The notes under the pieces were generated by a model. The model made no database searches and was not told where the DNA came from. It saw only the letters and a program-made list of their open reading frames with translations. From CBFDCQ01 sp965603355 (GTDB taxonomy: Bacteria; Hydrogenedentota; CAZGCA01; CBFDCQ01), in the NCBI GenBank assembly GCA_965603355.1, contig CBFDCQ010000001.1, positions 62,001 through 126,000 of the forward strand: 64,000 bases of DNA. The letters run 5' to 3'. Positions within the stretch are counted from its first letter, which is position 1; every line of letters starts with the position of its first letter. Below, in pieces: positions 1 through 8,475 of this stretch. Position numbers and translations under genes: made by a program.

Positions 1-1
1 T

Positions 2-175
2 GGACGACGCGTCATGGGCCTCGAGAACGACGGCGTGGGGTACGCCGTTGACGACTACAACCGCGACCTCCTGACGCCGGAAATCATCGAGAAGGCGGAG
101 GAAGCGAAACGCAACATCCTGGAGGGCACAATCGTCGTGCCGGACTATGCGGAGCAAGAGATCGAGACGGAATAA
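2..175 (+). CDS. BMP-family ABC transporter substrate-binding lipoprotein, C-terminal fragment
   Basis: The 5' end lies outside the window. The visible 57 codons read GLENDGVGYAVDDYNRDLLT, then a helix of EIIEKAEEAKRNI, then EGTIVVPDY and a stop. This matches the C-terminal end of BMP/PnrA-family lipoproteins, where a GVGYAVD segment precedes a final helix and a short IVVPD strand. The family binds purine nucleosides or related solutes outside the cell and delivers them to an ABC importer. The double ATPase that follows on the same strand supports this, since BMP proteins normally precede such a subunit. The ligand cannot be judged from this fragment. Confidence 0.7.
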   Translation, partial: GRRVMGLENDGVGYAVDDYNRDLLTPEIIEKAEEAKRNILEGTIVVPDYAEQEIETE

Positions 176-260
176 GGGCCGTTGGCGAACGACGGCTCAT
201 GAGTCGGGTTTTCATCTTTTTTGGCCGCGCATGACCGTACGAGGTGGAGCATTATCTGTC

Positions 261-1778
261 ATGAAACGCGTCGTAATGAAGGGGATAACCAAGCGATTTG
301 GCCACGTCGTGGCCAATGACTGGGTGGAATTCAGCGCTTCTTCCGGCGAAATTCACGGGTTGATCGGTGAGAACGGCGCCGGCAAATCCACTCTGATGAA
401 GATTCTCGCTGGAATGTATCGTGCAGACCACGGCGAAATCCGTGTTGACGGAAAACCAGCGGCCATCACGTCGCCACGTGCCGCCAGACAACTCGGCATC
501 GCCATGGTTCACCAGCAATTCAGTCTCGTGGACGCTCTTACGGCACTCGAGAACGTGATCCTGGGCTCAGAACTGGGCGGTTTCTTTCTGCGCGACCTCG
601 CTGAAGCGGAGAAGTCGGTACGCGATCTTTGCCGAAAGTTCAACTTCACACTCGATATGTCTAGCAGGGTGAGCGACATGACGGTCGGTGAAAAACAGCA
701 ACTGGAGATCGTGAAGGCTCTGGTCAAAGGTGCTGAACTGCTTATCCTCGATGAACCAACGTCATTACTGGCCCCGCCTGAGGTGGAACCTCTGTTCGAC
801 GTGATACGCACCCTGAGGACAGAAGGGACGATCGTAGTTTTCATAAGTCACAAGCTCGAGGAGGTAATGCACGTCGCTGACCGCATAACGGTGATGCGGG
901 AAGGTTGTGTGGTGGCATCAGGGCTGAAGAGGGTCTTCTCTCAAGACACCTTGGCCGAGCTGATAATAGGAGCCAGGCTGGAGCACAAGGAGGGGCGGGC
1001 TCGCCGGAGACCTCCGCCTCGCCGCAGGCGCCCCAAGCTCAGCGTCGAGCGGTTATGTCTCGCAAAGAACGGCCGCCAAGTGTTGAAGGACGTGACCTTC
1101 TCGCTGCGGCCAGGTGAAATCCTTGGTGTAGCCGGCGTGTCGGGCAACGGTCAAAGCGAGCTTGCCGAAGTTCTGGCGGGACTTGCAGTACCGACGAGCG
1201 GGAAGGTGATCATTAACGGCACTGCTTTCGCCAGACTATCTCCCGCGCAAGCGCGCCGAGCCGGTATAGCCCACATACCCGAAAACACACGAGAACGAGC
1301 GTTGGTGCCGGAAATGACTGTCGCTGAAAACGCGTTTCTGGGTAGGTGCGAAGCCCCCGGACAGCATTGTCCAGCCCTTCTGAGGTCGAAGGAACTGAAG
1401 GATACGGCTTCTCTCCTCATTCGGCGGTACAATATTAAACCGCCAAATCCCAACGCGCCTGTCGGGGACCTGTCAGGAGGCAACCAACAGAAGGTTGTGC
1501 TCGCTCGCGAGCTATCCTGGGTACCGAGTATAGTCGTTGCGGCATATCCGACGCGCGGACTGGACCTGCGAACGCGGCTCTTTCTCCACGAGCAGTTCTT
1601 GCGGTTGCGGCGGAAAGGTGCGGCTGTACTCCTCATCTCGGCTGACCTGCCGGAAGTGCTCGAGTTGAGCGACAGAGTCCTGGTCTTCTACGCGGGGGAG
1701 ACTCGCGGCCCGTTCGATTTGAAGGAGCTCGATGAACGGCGTCTTGGGCTGCTTATGACAGGTTCGCGCGGCGAGTAG
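261..1778 (+). CDS. Double-domain ABC transporter ATPase (RbsA/NupO type, BMP importer)
   Basis: A 505-residue protein with two ABC domains. The first has Walker A GENGAGKST at about residues 36-44, a TVGEKQQLEIVKAL signature and Walker B LLILDEPTSLL. The second has a degenerate Walker A (GVSGNGQSE, about 291-299), LSGGNQQKVVLAREL and a Walker B-like VVAAYPTRGLD in which the usual acidic residues are altered. One active and one degenerate site is typical of the sugar/nucleoside (CUT2, BMP) ATPases. I chose ATG 261, preceded by GAGGTGGAGC, over an earlier in-frame codon because MKRVVMKGITKRFG is the normal family N-terminus. The two permease genes that usually follow are absent. Residues 275-295 form an unusual basic Arg/Pro linker. 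Confidence 0.85.
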   Translation: MKRVVMKGITKRFGHVVANDWVEFSASSGEIHGLIGENGAGKSTLMKILAGMYRADHGEIRVDGKPAAITSPRAARQLGIAMVHQQFSLVDALTALENVILGSELGGFFLRDLAEAEKSVRDLCRKFNFTLDMSSRVSDMTVGEKQQLEIVKALVKGAELLILDEPTSLLAPPEVEPLFDVIRTLRTEGTIVVFISHKLEEVMHVADRITVMREGCVVASGLKRVFSQDTLAELIIGARLEHKEGRARRRPPPRRRRPKLSVERLCLAKNGRQVLKDVTFSLRPGEILGVAGVSGNGQSELAEVLAGLAVPTSGKVIINGTAFARLSPAQARRAGIAHIPENTRERALVPEMTVAENAFLGRCEAPGQHCPALLRSKELKDTASLLIRRYNIKPPNPNAPVGDLSGGNQQKVVLARELSWVPSIVVAAYPTRGLDLRTRLFLHEQFLRLRRKGAAVLLISADLPEVLELSDRVLVFYAGETRGPFDLKELDERRLGLLMTGSRGE

Positions 1779-2123
1779 CGCCCGAACCGGGACGTTTCTT
1801 GTTGACAGGTCGTGGTTGACGATGCTAGTATCAACTCGACGTCGAGAACCCCGTTGGGGGGATTGGGAGGGTCCAAATAGCTTCTCCGTTATCCAGAGCG
1901 GACGCCTACCGTGGAGAACGCTGTGGGGCAAGCTGATGATGGAGTCCGGCAGTCTCAGTACAGCCCGCGATGAATTCAGTACGCACTCGGCGCGTGGCAA
2001 GCGCAAAGAACAGTCATTTCCGCAAGAGTGCGCTTCTTCGAGAGATCTCTTTCTTGCATCGCGATTCCCGCGTGATCTTCTGATGATCGGTCGAGGGACG
2101 ATACAGAATTGAGGAGAATAGCC
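1779..2123. other. Intergenic region between the ABC ATPase and the clostripain gene
   Basis: About 345 bases without a convincing gene. A 98-codon frame is present but has no family-like composition and no ribosome-binding site. The region holds the sigma70-like promoter at 1802-1831 and the GAGGAGAA ribosome-binding site of the next gene at 2111-2118. No permease remnant is visible. Confidence 0.5.
1802..1831 (+). promoter_or_regulatory. Sigma70-type promoter for the clostripain gene
   Basis: TTGACA at 1802-1807, an 18-base spacer and TAGTAT at 1826-1831. It implies a leader of roughly 285 bases before the ATG at 2124. It is a consensus match by eye only. Confidence 0.45.
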
Positions 2124-4664
2124 ATGACGAGGGGGATACCGTTCAGCGTCCGTTTTGTTCCTGCGATTTCCGTTCTGATGCTGGTTATATTGTCGCTTGG
2201 CGTTGCCGAAGCTCAGGAACCTCCGGCCAAGTGGACGTTCATGGTTTACATGGACGGGGACAACAACCTTGAAACGGACGCTATCCAGGACTTCCTCGAG
2301 ATGGCGCAGGTCGGCTCGAGTGACGACATTGACATAGTGGTTCTTTTCGACCGAATAGACGGGTATGACTGGACCCACGGGGACTGGACCGCCGCGAGGT
2401 TGTTCCATATAGAGCAGAACGAGCTGCCTGAGGCCACCGAGGGGGTCAGTTGGGGAGAAGTTAACATGGGGGACCCGCAGACGCTGGTCCAGTTTGTTAC
2501 TTCGGCGGCGGCAGACTACCCGGCCGACAACTATGCACTTGTGCTGTGGAACCATGGAGGCGGGTGGCGTAACCGCGCAGAGCAAAAAGCGGGAAACGCA
2601 CCTTTCAAAGACGTATGCTGGGACGATACGAGCATGGACGTCCTTCATACGTATGAACTCCGACAAGCCCTCGAGGAAATCCAGACGACCGTGGGCACGA
2701 TCGACCTCATCGGGTTCGACGCCTGTCTGATGGCGATGCTCGAGGTCGCGTACGAGCTCCGGAATCACGGCGATGTTATGGTTGCGTCCGAAGAGGTTGA
2801 ACCGGTTGCCGGTTGGGCGTACGACGACGTGCTCCGCGACCTTGCCGCTGACCCGCTGATGACGGCAGCCCAGCTGGGACAAGTTATAGTGAACCGGTAC
2901 GCCCAAGAGATGGCGTGGTTCTCAGGACACACAGTTTCCACGATCGACCTCAGCGAGGTACAGGATCTCGCTGACCGGGTGGACACGCTTGCGGAAACGC
3001 TCAGCGCTCACTGGGAGGACGATCAGGACGCAGTCAAAAGCGCGGCAACTGATGTAATGACCCAGGTCGAGCAGACGGTCATTCACGAGCTCCACGGAAG
3101 CTCGTCGCCGGGCAGCCACGGTCTGGCGATCTACTTCCCTGAAGTGCAGTACATGTTCGACCCGAGCTACACTGGAACGACGATCTTGTTCGCGCTGGAC
3201 ACGCAATGGGACGATTTTCTCTCGAGCTTTTACGGTACGATGCAGCGCTCATGGGTGAGAACCGCAAGAGTCCTTGCGCAATTCTACGAGTGCCTGTACT
3301 ACGAGCATGTCGACCTGTACGATTTCTGCTCTCAGCTCGTGAACTACGCTCCACCGACCATCGAGTACGAGGAGTCGCTCGTCACAAACGAGTTCATCGG
3401 GGGCGGCGAGCCACAATTATGGTGCGACGATGAGTGGTGCTGGCGTTACGTTCTCCCCTTTCCGTTCCCGTTCTTTGGGGAGGAGGAAACAGCCGTATGG
3501 ATTTGCTCCAACGGATACCTCGATTTCACAAGCAGTGAGTCTGAATGGGTAAACTGGGCTCGTGGATTAGTCGAGAATAAGCGCATTGCACCATTATGGA
3601 CGGACCTTGATACGACGTCTTGGGGTGATATTTACATTCATCAGCCTACACCGGACTCGGTCTGCATTCGTTGGGAAACGGAGGAATATGGTGCCTTCGG
3701 TCTCGTCAACGTGGAGGTTGTGCTTTACCGCAACGGGACTATCAAGTTCAACTATGGGTCTGACAACACGACTCTGGGCGAATCGTTCGTCTGGACGTGG
3801 GGTGCCTACTGGGCGCCAACCATAGGGCTCTCAAACGGCGATGGCCTTAATATGCACTATTCCGAGTACGACTCCCGCTCCAATCTAACAGGAGTCGACA
3901 CCGTGGTATGGACGCCCCCTATAGTGGATTCAGATGGCGACGGTCTGCTCGACTCGGTGGAAACCAACACTGGCGTGTACGTCGACGAGAACGACACCGG
4001 CACGGATCCTGACGAGCCGGACACCGACGGCGACGGTCTTACCGATTGGGATGAGGTGCACACTTATCCCTGCGACCCGAACGACGCGGACACCGACAAC
4101 GACGACCTTGAGGACGGCGAGGAGATTAACACGCACGGGACCGACCCGGACGACGACGACTCGGACGACGACACTTACACTGACGGAGAGGAAGTCGCAG
4201 CGAACACGGACCCTCTTGACGCGAGTTCGATGCCTTCCGGCAGACGCGCCGCGCCACCGCCGCCGCCGCCCGCACCGGTACGTGGTCATCACAGCGACAG
4301 CGGAATAGAAAAGCTGAATCCGTGCTTCATCGCCACGGCGGCGTACGGCACACCGACGGCCGACCAGGTGCGCACGCTCCTAGAGTTCAGGGACACTTAT
4401 CTGTTGACCAACCGCGCAGGTTGCGCTCTTGTGAGAACATACTATAGGCTAAGTCCACCGGTGGCAAGATTCATAGAAGGTTGGCCGTCAGGCAAGAAGC
4501 TGGTACGCGCCGCTCTGACACCGGTTGTCCTGGTGGCACGCGTGGCACTCAATTCACCAGTCGCTTGCGCGGCAGCCTTCGCGGCGGCGGTCGCGCTGTC
4601 CTTCTCGCTGACGGCATTCCCGGTTTCGCGCGTCCGGCGCCGGCGACGTATACGACGCAGTTGA
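2124..4664 (+). CDS. Secreted clostripain-like (C11) peptidase with TSP3 repeats and CFI-box C-terminal anchor
   Basis: 846 residues from ATG 2124, preceded by GAGGAGAA. An N-terminal signal peptide ends near ...GVAEAQ. The C11 peptidase domain begins KWTFMVYMDGDNNLE. NHGGGW supplies the catalytic His (about His144) and FDACLMAM the catalytic Cys (about Cys201). Clostripain-like enzymes cleave mostly after Arg or Lys. A middle domain of unclear class follows. Residues 600-690 carry acidic DxDGDGL repeats of the calcium-binding thrombospondin type 3 kind. After a run of prolines comes CFIATAAYGTP (Cys734), EFRDTYLLTNRAGCALVR, a hydrophobic stretch and the basic tail RVRRRRRIRRS. This tail recurs at the end of the FG-GAP protein at 55305-58121 and looks like a sorting or anchoring signal. 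The enzyme is probably surface-attached. Confidence 0.85.
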   Translation: MTRGIPFSVRFVPAISVLMLVILSLGVAEAQEPPAKWTFMVYMDGDNNLETDAIQDFLEMAQVGSSDDIDIVVLFDRIDGYDWTHGDWTAARLFHIEQNELPEATEGVSWGEVNMGDPQTLVQFVTSAAADYPADNYALVLWNHGGGWRNRAEQKAGNAPFKDVCWDDTSMDVLHTYELRQALEEIQTTVGTIDLIGFDACLMAMLEVAYELRNHGDVMVASEEVEPVAGWAYDDVLRDLAADPLMTAAQLGQVIVNRYAQEMAWFSGHTVSTIDLSEVQDLADRVDTLAETLSAHWEDDQDAVKSAATDVMTQVEQTVIHELHGSSSPGSHGLAIYFPEVQYMFDPSYTGTTILFALDTQWDDFLSSFYGTMQRSWVRTARVLAQFYECLYYEHVDLYDFCSQLVNYAPPTIEYEESLVTNEFIGGGEPQLWCDDEWCWRYVLPFPFPFFGEEETAVWICSNGYLDFTSSESEWVNWARGLVENKRIAPLWTDLDTTSWGDIYIHQPTPDSVCIRWETEEYGAFGLVNVEVVLYRNGTIKFNYGSDNTTLGESFVWTWGAYWAPTIGLSNGDGLNMHYSEYDSRSNLTGVDTVVWTPPIVDSDGDGLLDSVETNTGVYVDENDTGTDPDEPDTDGDGLTDWDEVHTYPCDPNDADTDNDDLEDGEEINTHGTDPDDDDSDDDTYTDGEEVAANTDPLDASSMPSGRRAAPPPPPPAPVRGHHSDSGIEKLNPCFIATAAYGTPTADQVRTLLEFRDTYLLTNRAGCALVRTYYRLSPPVARFIEGWPSGKKLVRAALTPVVLVARVALNSPVACAAAFAAAVALSFSLTAFPVSRVRRRRRIRRS

Positions 4665-4947
4665 CCAACCGCGCCTCTCCCGACTCTCATCGGGGGATCG
4701 CGATAAACAGGAGTGTTGTCGAAGACTCGATGGGGAAAGCCTGAGTAGAGCCAGCGTAGCATTGATATGCGGGTGGGAACACCGGAGTGTCCTATTGCGC
4801 CCCGCATCCGTTCCGGCTCTCCGCGTGGCTTCGTAGTCAACCCTGCACGGTGTATAGTTGTGTTAGCGGGCCTTGCACGTTCTTAACTGAAGCTTAAGTG
4901 CCCGAAGCCCAGACATAAGGAGTGACCTCCGGAGACTGTCAAACAGA

Positions 4948-6885
4948 ATGAGACTTGCGCTCGTTAGAATGTCCCTCCGCGCGAAGCTGGTGGCAAGCTT
5001 CCTCATCGTCGTGCTGATTACCGGGACTACCGCGATATTGGTGGGCGTCAGCCTAATCGCCAACGGCGTCATCAGGCAAGCTGAAGATAACGTGCGTCTC
5101 GATCTGAACTCGGCCCGCGAGGTCTATCAGGAAAGAGTACGCCAAATCGACACCGTCCTGCATTTCACTGCGATCCGTTCCGTCATGGTGCGAGACGCGC
5201 TCATCAACAAAGACAGAAAGACACTTGGAACGACGCTCGAAGAAGTGCGGCAGGCCAGTGCGATGGACATCCTGACCATAACCGACGGTGAAGGGCGCGT
5301 CCTCCATCGATGTCAAAACCCTCAGGTTTATGCTGATGATCTAAGCCAAGACGAGTTCGTGAAACGGGTCCTGCGCGACCGGGAATGTGCAATGGGAACC
5401 ACCCTTGTGCCCGCAGAGCAACTGGTGAAAGAGAGCCCGGAACTCGCGGAACGAGCGCGGGTCAAGTTCGTCCAAACCGAGAAGGCGAAACCCAGACCTG
5501 GAACTGAAGAGACGACAGGTATGATGATGAAAGCGGCAGTCCCCATCTTTGGCGACAGCGGCGATGTTGTGGGGGTGCTTTATGGCGGAGACCTGCTCAA
5601 CAAGGATAACGAGATCGTGGACCGGGTCAAAGCCATCGTGTATCGGGGCGAACGGTACAAGGGCAAAGAGACCGGTACCACGACGATCTTCCAGGGAGAC
5701 TTGCGCATATCCACTAACGTCAGGAACGATGACGGTAAGCGGGCGATTGGAACGCGGGTGTCGGCGGAAGTCAACGATACCGTGCTCGTGAAAGGTTTGC
5801 CCTGGGTCGGGCGGGCGTTCGTCGTGAACGACTGGTACATCGCGGCGTACGAGCCGATACGGAACGTAAACGACGAGATCATCGGTATGCTCTATGTCGG
5901 TGTGCTCGAAGAGAAGTTCGCGGACATGAAGAAGAGGACGCTGTGGATATTTGTAGGCATAACGATAGCGGGCGCGGTGGCCGCTCTGGCGGTGTCGTAC
6001 CTGCTTGAGCTGAGCATTCTTAAGCCGATCAGGGAACTGGCCCGAGGCGCCCATGAGCTCGCCGGAGGAAATCTCGAGTACCGGGTTAAAACGGCCTCAA
6101 AAGACGAGATGGGTGAACTGGGGAAAACATTCAACCTCATGGCCGAGAGCATCAAACAAAGGGACAGGGAGCTTAAAGATAGGACGCGGATGATGGTCGA
6201 ATCGAAGCGGCTGGCAACGCTCGGCCAGCTCGCCGCCGGCGTGGCTCACGAGATAAACAACCCGCTCGGAGGCATATTGGTGTACGCACATCTTCTGCTC
6301 GAAGACACGGGCATCGACGATCCCAGACGCGAGAATATGTCGAGGATCGTTAGGGAGACCACCAGGTGCCGTGACATAGTGAGGAACCTGCTCGATTTTT
6401 CGCGGCAAACCAGCCCCCGAGTCGAGGAGGCGGATATTAACGGAATAGTCGAAGAGGCGCTCGCTATGACGGTCCAGCGGCCGCGGTTCAGGGACGTCAG
6501 AGTCGAGTTGGACTTGTGCAGGACGCTGCCGCATGTTATGGTAGATGTATCGCAGATCGAACAGGTCTTCAGGAATATCATTCAGAATGCCGCCGAAGCT
6601 ATGGACGGTGAAGGCAGCATAAGCGTGAGCAGCAGGCTGTCCCGTGAGGATGGCATGGTGGAAGTCTCGATAAGCGATACGGGACCAGGCATAGAGATCG
6701 AGCATATGGAAAGGTTGTTTGACCCGTTCTTCACCACCAAGGAGGTGGGGCACGGTACGGGTCTTGGTCTCGCTGTCAGTTATGGTATAGTGGAGAGGCA
6801 CGGGGGGCGAATCAAGGTCGAGAGCGAGCCGGGAGCAGGTGCTGGTTTTATCGTGCAGCTGCCTGTCAAACAGGGGGGTAAGTAG
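4948..6885 (+). CDS. Membrane sensor histidine kinase with periplasmic Cache domain and HAMP
   Basis: 645 residues. TM1 is at about 15-38. A periplasmic sensor of roughly 290 residues resembles a single Cache domain (GTRVSAEVNDTVLVKG, WYIAAYEPIRN, GMLYVG). TM2 is near 332-352 and is followed by HAMP (ILKPIRELARGAHELAGGNLEYRV). The HisKA motif LAAGVAHEINNPLGG places the phospho-acceptor at His434. The HATPase domain has an N-box, DTGPGIE and GTGLGLAVSYGIVERHGG. The stop codon directly abuts the ATG of the sigma54 response regulator, so the two form one operon and almost certainly a cognate pair. An upstream GGAG lies 13 bases from the ATG, so M8 (4969) is a possible alternative start. Its ligand is unknown. 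Confidence 0.9.
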   Translation: MRLALVRMSLRAKLVASFLIVVLITGTTAILVGVSLIANGVIRQAEDNVRLDLNSAREVYQERVRQIDTVLHFTAIRSVMVRDALINKDRKTLGTTLEEVRQASAMDILTITDGEGRVLHRCQNPQVYADDLSQDEFVKRVLRDRECAMGTTLVPAEQLVKESPELAERARVKFVQTEKAKPRPGTEETTGMMMKAAVPIFGDSGDVVGVLYGGDLLNKDNEIVDRVKAIVYRGERYKGKETGTTTIFQGDLRISTNVRNDDGKRAIGTRVSAEVNDTVLVKGLPWVGRAFVVNDWYIAAYEPIRNVNDEIIGMLYVGVLEEKFADMKKRTLWIFVGITIAGAVAALAVSYLLELSILKPIRELARGAHELAGGNLEYRVKTASKDEMGELGKTFNLMAESIKQRDRELKDRTRMMVESKRLATLGQLAAGVAHEINNPLGGILVYAHLLLEDTGIDDPRRENMSRIVRETTRCRDIVRNLLDFSRQTSPRVEEADINGIVEEALAMTVQRPRFRDVRVELDLCRTLPHVMVDVSQIEQVFRNIIQNAAEAMDGEGSISVSSRLSREDGMVEVSISDTGPGIEIEHMERLFDPFFTTKEVGHGTGLGLAVSYGIVERHGGRIKVESEPGAGAGFIVQLPVKQGGK

Positions 6886-8247
6886 ATGTCAGCATCGTTT
6901 TCTATCCTTGTAGTAGATGATGAGGAGGTTATGCGCGACTGTTGCGTGCAGATCCTGTCCCGAGACGGATGCCGCGTTGAGGTGGCCCACGACGGACTTT
7001 CCGGGCTTGAGAGAATAAGGAAGGAGCCGTTTGACGTAGTCATACTGGATTGGAAAATGCCGGGCCTGAACGGACTGGACCTGCTTGACCGGATCGCGCA
7101 AACAAGCGCGGATACTGTTGTGATAGTAATGACGGGTTACGCTTCAGTCGAATTTGCAGTAGAGGCAATGAGGCACGGCGCGTACGACTTCATACCGAAA
7201 CCGTTCCCGCCACGGGTACTTCGCGGGATAGTGGCGCGCGCTCTGGAAAAGCGCGGCTTCGCCAGGGATACGGTTTGTCCACCGAGCGAGCTTGAGACGT
7301 TGCGCGGCGTAGACTCTCTTGTTGGAGAGAGCGTCGTCATGAAAGCTACAAAACAGCTCGTTAAACGCGCCGCTGCCACCGACAGTACTGTGCTGATCGC
7401 CGGCGAGAGCGGTACGGGCAAGGAACTGGTTGCGCGCGCACTGCACCATCACAGTGCGCGCAGAGATGGTTCGTTTGTCACGGTCGATTCCGGCGGGTTG
7501 GTCGAGAACCTTATCGAGAGCGAACTCTTTGGTCACGTCAGAGGAGCTTTCACCGGGGCCACGTCTACTCGACAGGGCAGGTTCGAACTCGCTCATGGCG
7601 GAACACTGTTCCTGGATGACGTATCCACCCTTGGCTGGTCCGTCCAAGGAAAGCTCTTGCGCGCCTTACAGGAACGTGAGATTACAAGAGTCGGCAGCGG
7701 CCAGGTCATCAAGGTGGACGTGCGAATTATCGCCGCGACAAACAGCGACCTGCTCTCCGACGTGGCCGCGGGAGGATTCAGAGAGGACCTTTTCTACCGG
7801 CTAAGTGTAATCCCGATCAATCTGCCGCCACTACGGGAGCGCAAGGAGGATATTCCTCATCTCGCCAGCTTCTTCCTGAGAAAGTACAACGCCAAGCGTG
7901 CCGCAACCAAGGTCAGGAGCATCTCGGAAGAGGCGCTCAGGATGCTTGCTGACTACGATTGGCCCGGCAACGTGAGGGAGCTCGAAAATGTCATAGAGCG
8001 CGCGGTGGTAATGGCCGATAGCGAGACGGTCCGACCGCTCGACCTCGTCTGGCACCAGTTCTCATCCGCGGTTAGCCTCCGCGGCGCGCGGTCGGCCGGC
8101 GCGCGCCTTGAGGATATCGAAAAAGAACATATCAAGAGAACCTTGGCAACGTTCAACAGGCACAAGGCCAAGACGGCTGACGCTCTCGGTATTGACCGCA
8201 AAACGCTCCGGAACAAGATGCGACGGTACAATATTGAGGAAGATTAG
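6886..8247 (+). CDS. NtrC-family sigma54-dependent response regulator
   Basis: 453 residues with the standard three domains. The receiver has acidic residues DDEE and a phospho-acceptor Asp55 in VVILDWKMPGLNG. The AAA+ domain has Walker A GESGTGKE (173-180) and the sigma54-contacting GAFTGA loop (220-225), followed by GGTLFLDDVSTL and ATNSDL. The C-terminal Fis-type helix-turn-helix reads HKAKTADALGIDRKTLRNKMRRY. With GAFTGA intact it should activate sigma54 RNA polymerase when phosphorylated by the kinase immediately upstream. The nearest candidate target is the -24/-12 promoter at 8407-8421, about 160 bases past its stop and ahead of the hydrogenase operon. Confidence 0.93.
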   Translation: MSASFSILVVDDEEVMRDCCVQILSRDGCRVEVAHDGLSGLERIRKEPFDVVILDWKMPGLNGLDLLDRIAQTSADTVVIVMTGYASVEFAVEAMRHGAYDFIPKPFPPRVLRGIVARALEKRGFARDTVCPPSELETLRGVDSLVGESVVMKATKQLVKRAAATDSTVLIAGESGTGKELVARALHHHSARRDGSFVTVDSGGLVENLIESELFGHVRGAFTGATSTRQGRFELAHGGTLFLDDVSTLGWSVQGKLLRALQEREITRVGSGQVIKVDVRIIAATNSDLLSDVAAGGFREDLFYRLSVIPINLPPLRERKEDIPHLASFFLRKYNAKRAATKVRSISEEALRMLADYDWPGNVRELENVIERAVVMADSETVRPLDLVWHQFSSAVSLRGARSAGARLEDIEKEHIKRTLATFNRHKAKTADALGIDRKTLRNKMRRYNIEED

Positions 8248-8261
8248 CCTTCTGGCGTAGC

Positions 8262-8286
8262 GTTTTTCCCCGCCAAGGGGAAAAAC
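8262..8286 (+). terminator. Hairpin, likely terminator of the kinase/regulator operon
   Basis: A perfect 10-base inverted repeat, GTTTTTCCCC and GGGGAAAAAC, with a 5-base loop, starting 14 bases after the NtrC-like stop. The arms carry their own T and A runs, so it could work in both directions. Confidence 0.5.
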
Positions 8287-8406
8287 TCCCCCAAAAACCT
8301 CCCCTTGTCAACCTTCGCAGGAAACTCATCCCGGGCATTGAGATCCGACGTTAGGGCTTGTCCTGAGCCGATTTGGCCCGATGCCCACATTGCTCCAGCA
8401 CCCTGC

Positions 8407-8421
8407 TGGCACAAAAAATGC
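8407..8421 (+). promoter_or_regulatory. Sigma54 (-24/-12) promoter for the hydrogenase operon
   Basis: TGGCACAAAAAATGC matches the consensus TGGCACG-N4-TTGC with exact GG-to-GC spacing. The deviations are A for G at consensus position 7 and A for the first T of TTGC. It ends 54 bases before the ATG at 8476, giving a leader of about 43 bases. A sigma54 activator gene lies immediately upstream. No clear activator-binding palindrome was identified in 8287-8406. Confidence 0.6.
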
Positions 8422-8475
8422 TAATACTGATGAAACGAGAGGCCACAAGGACAGGATGCAAACGTTGGGGACCCA

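Noticed and set aside
1816..2112. 98-codon plus-strand frame upstream of the clostripain gene
   Set aside because: There is no ribosome-binding site and no family resemblance, and it lies over the promoter/leader region.
1512..2906. Long minus-strand frame of 464 codons opposite the ABC ATPase and clostripain genes
   Set aside because: It spans two well-supported plus-strand genes and an intergenic gap, its translation is Arg/His/Val-rich shadow-like sequence, and it has no family motif.
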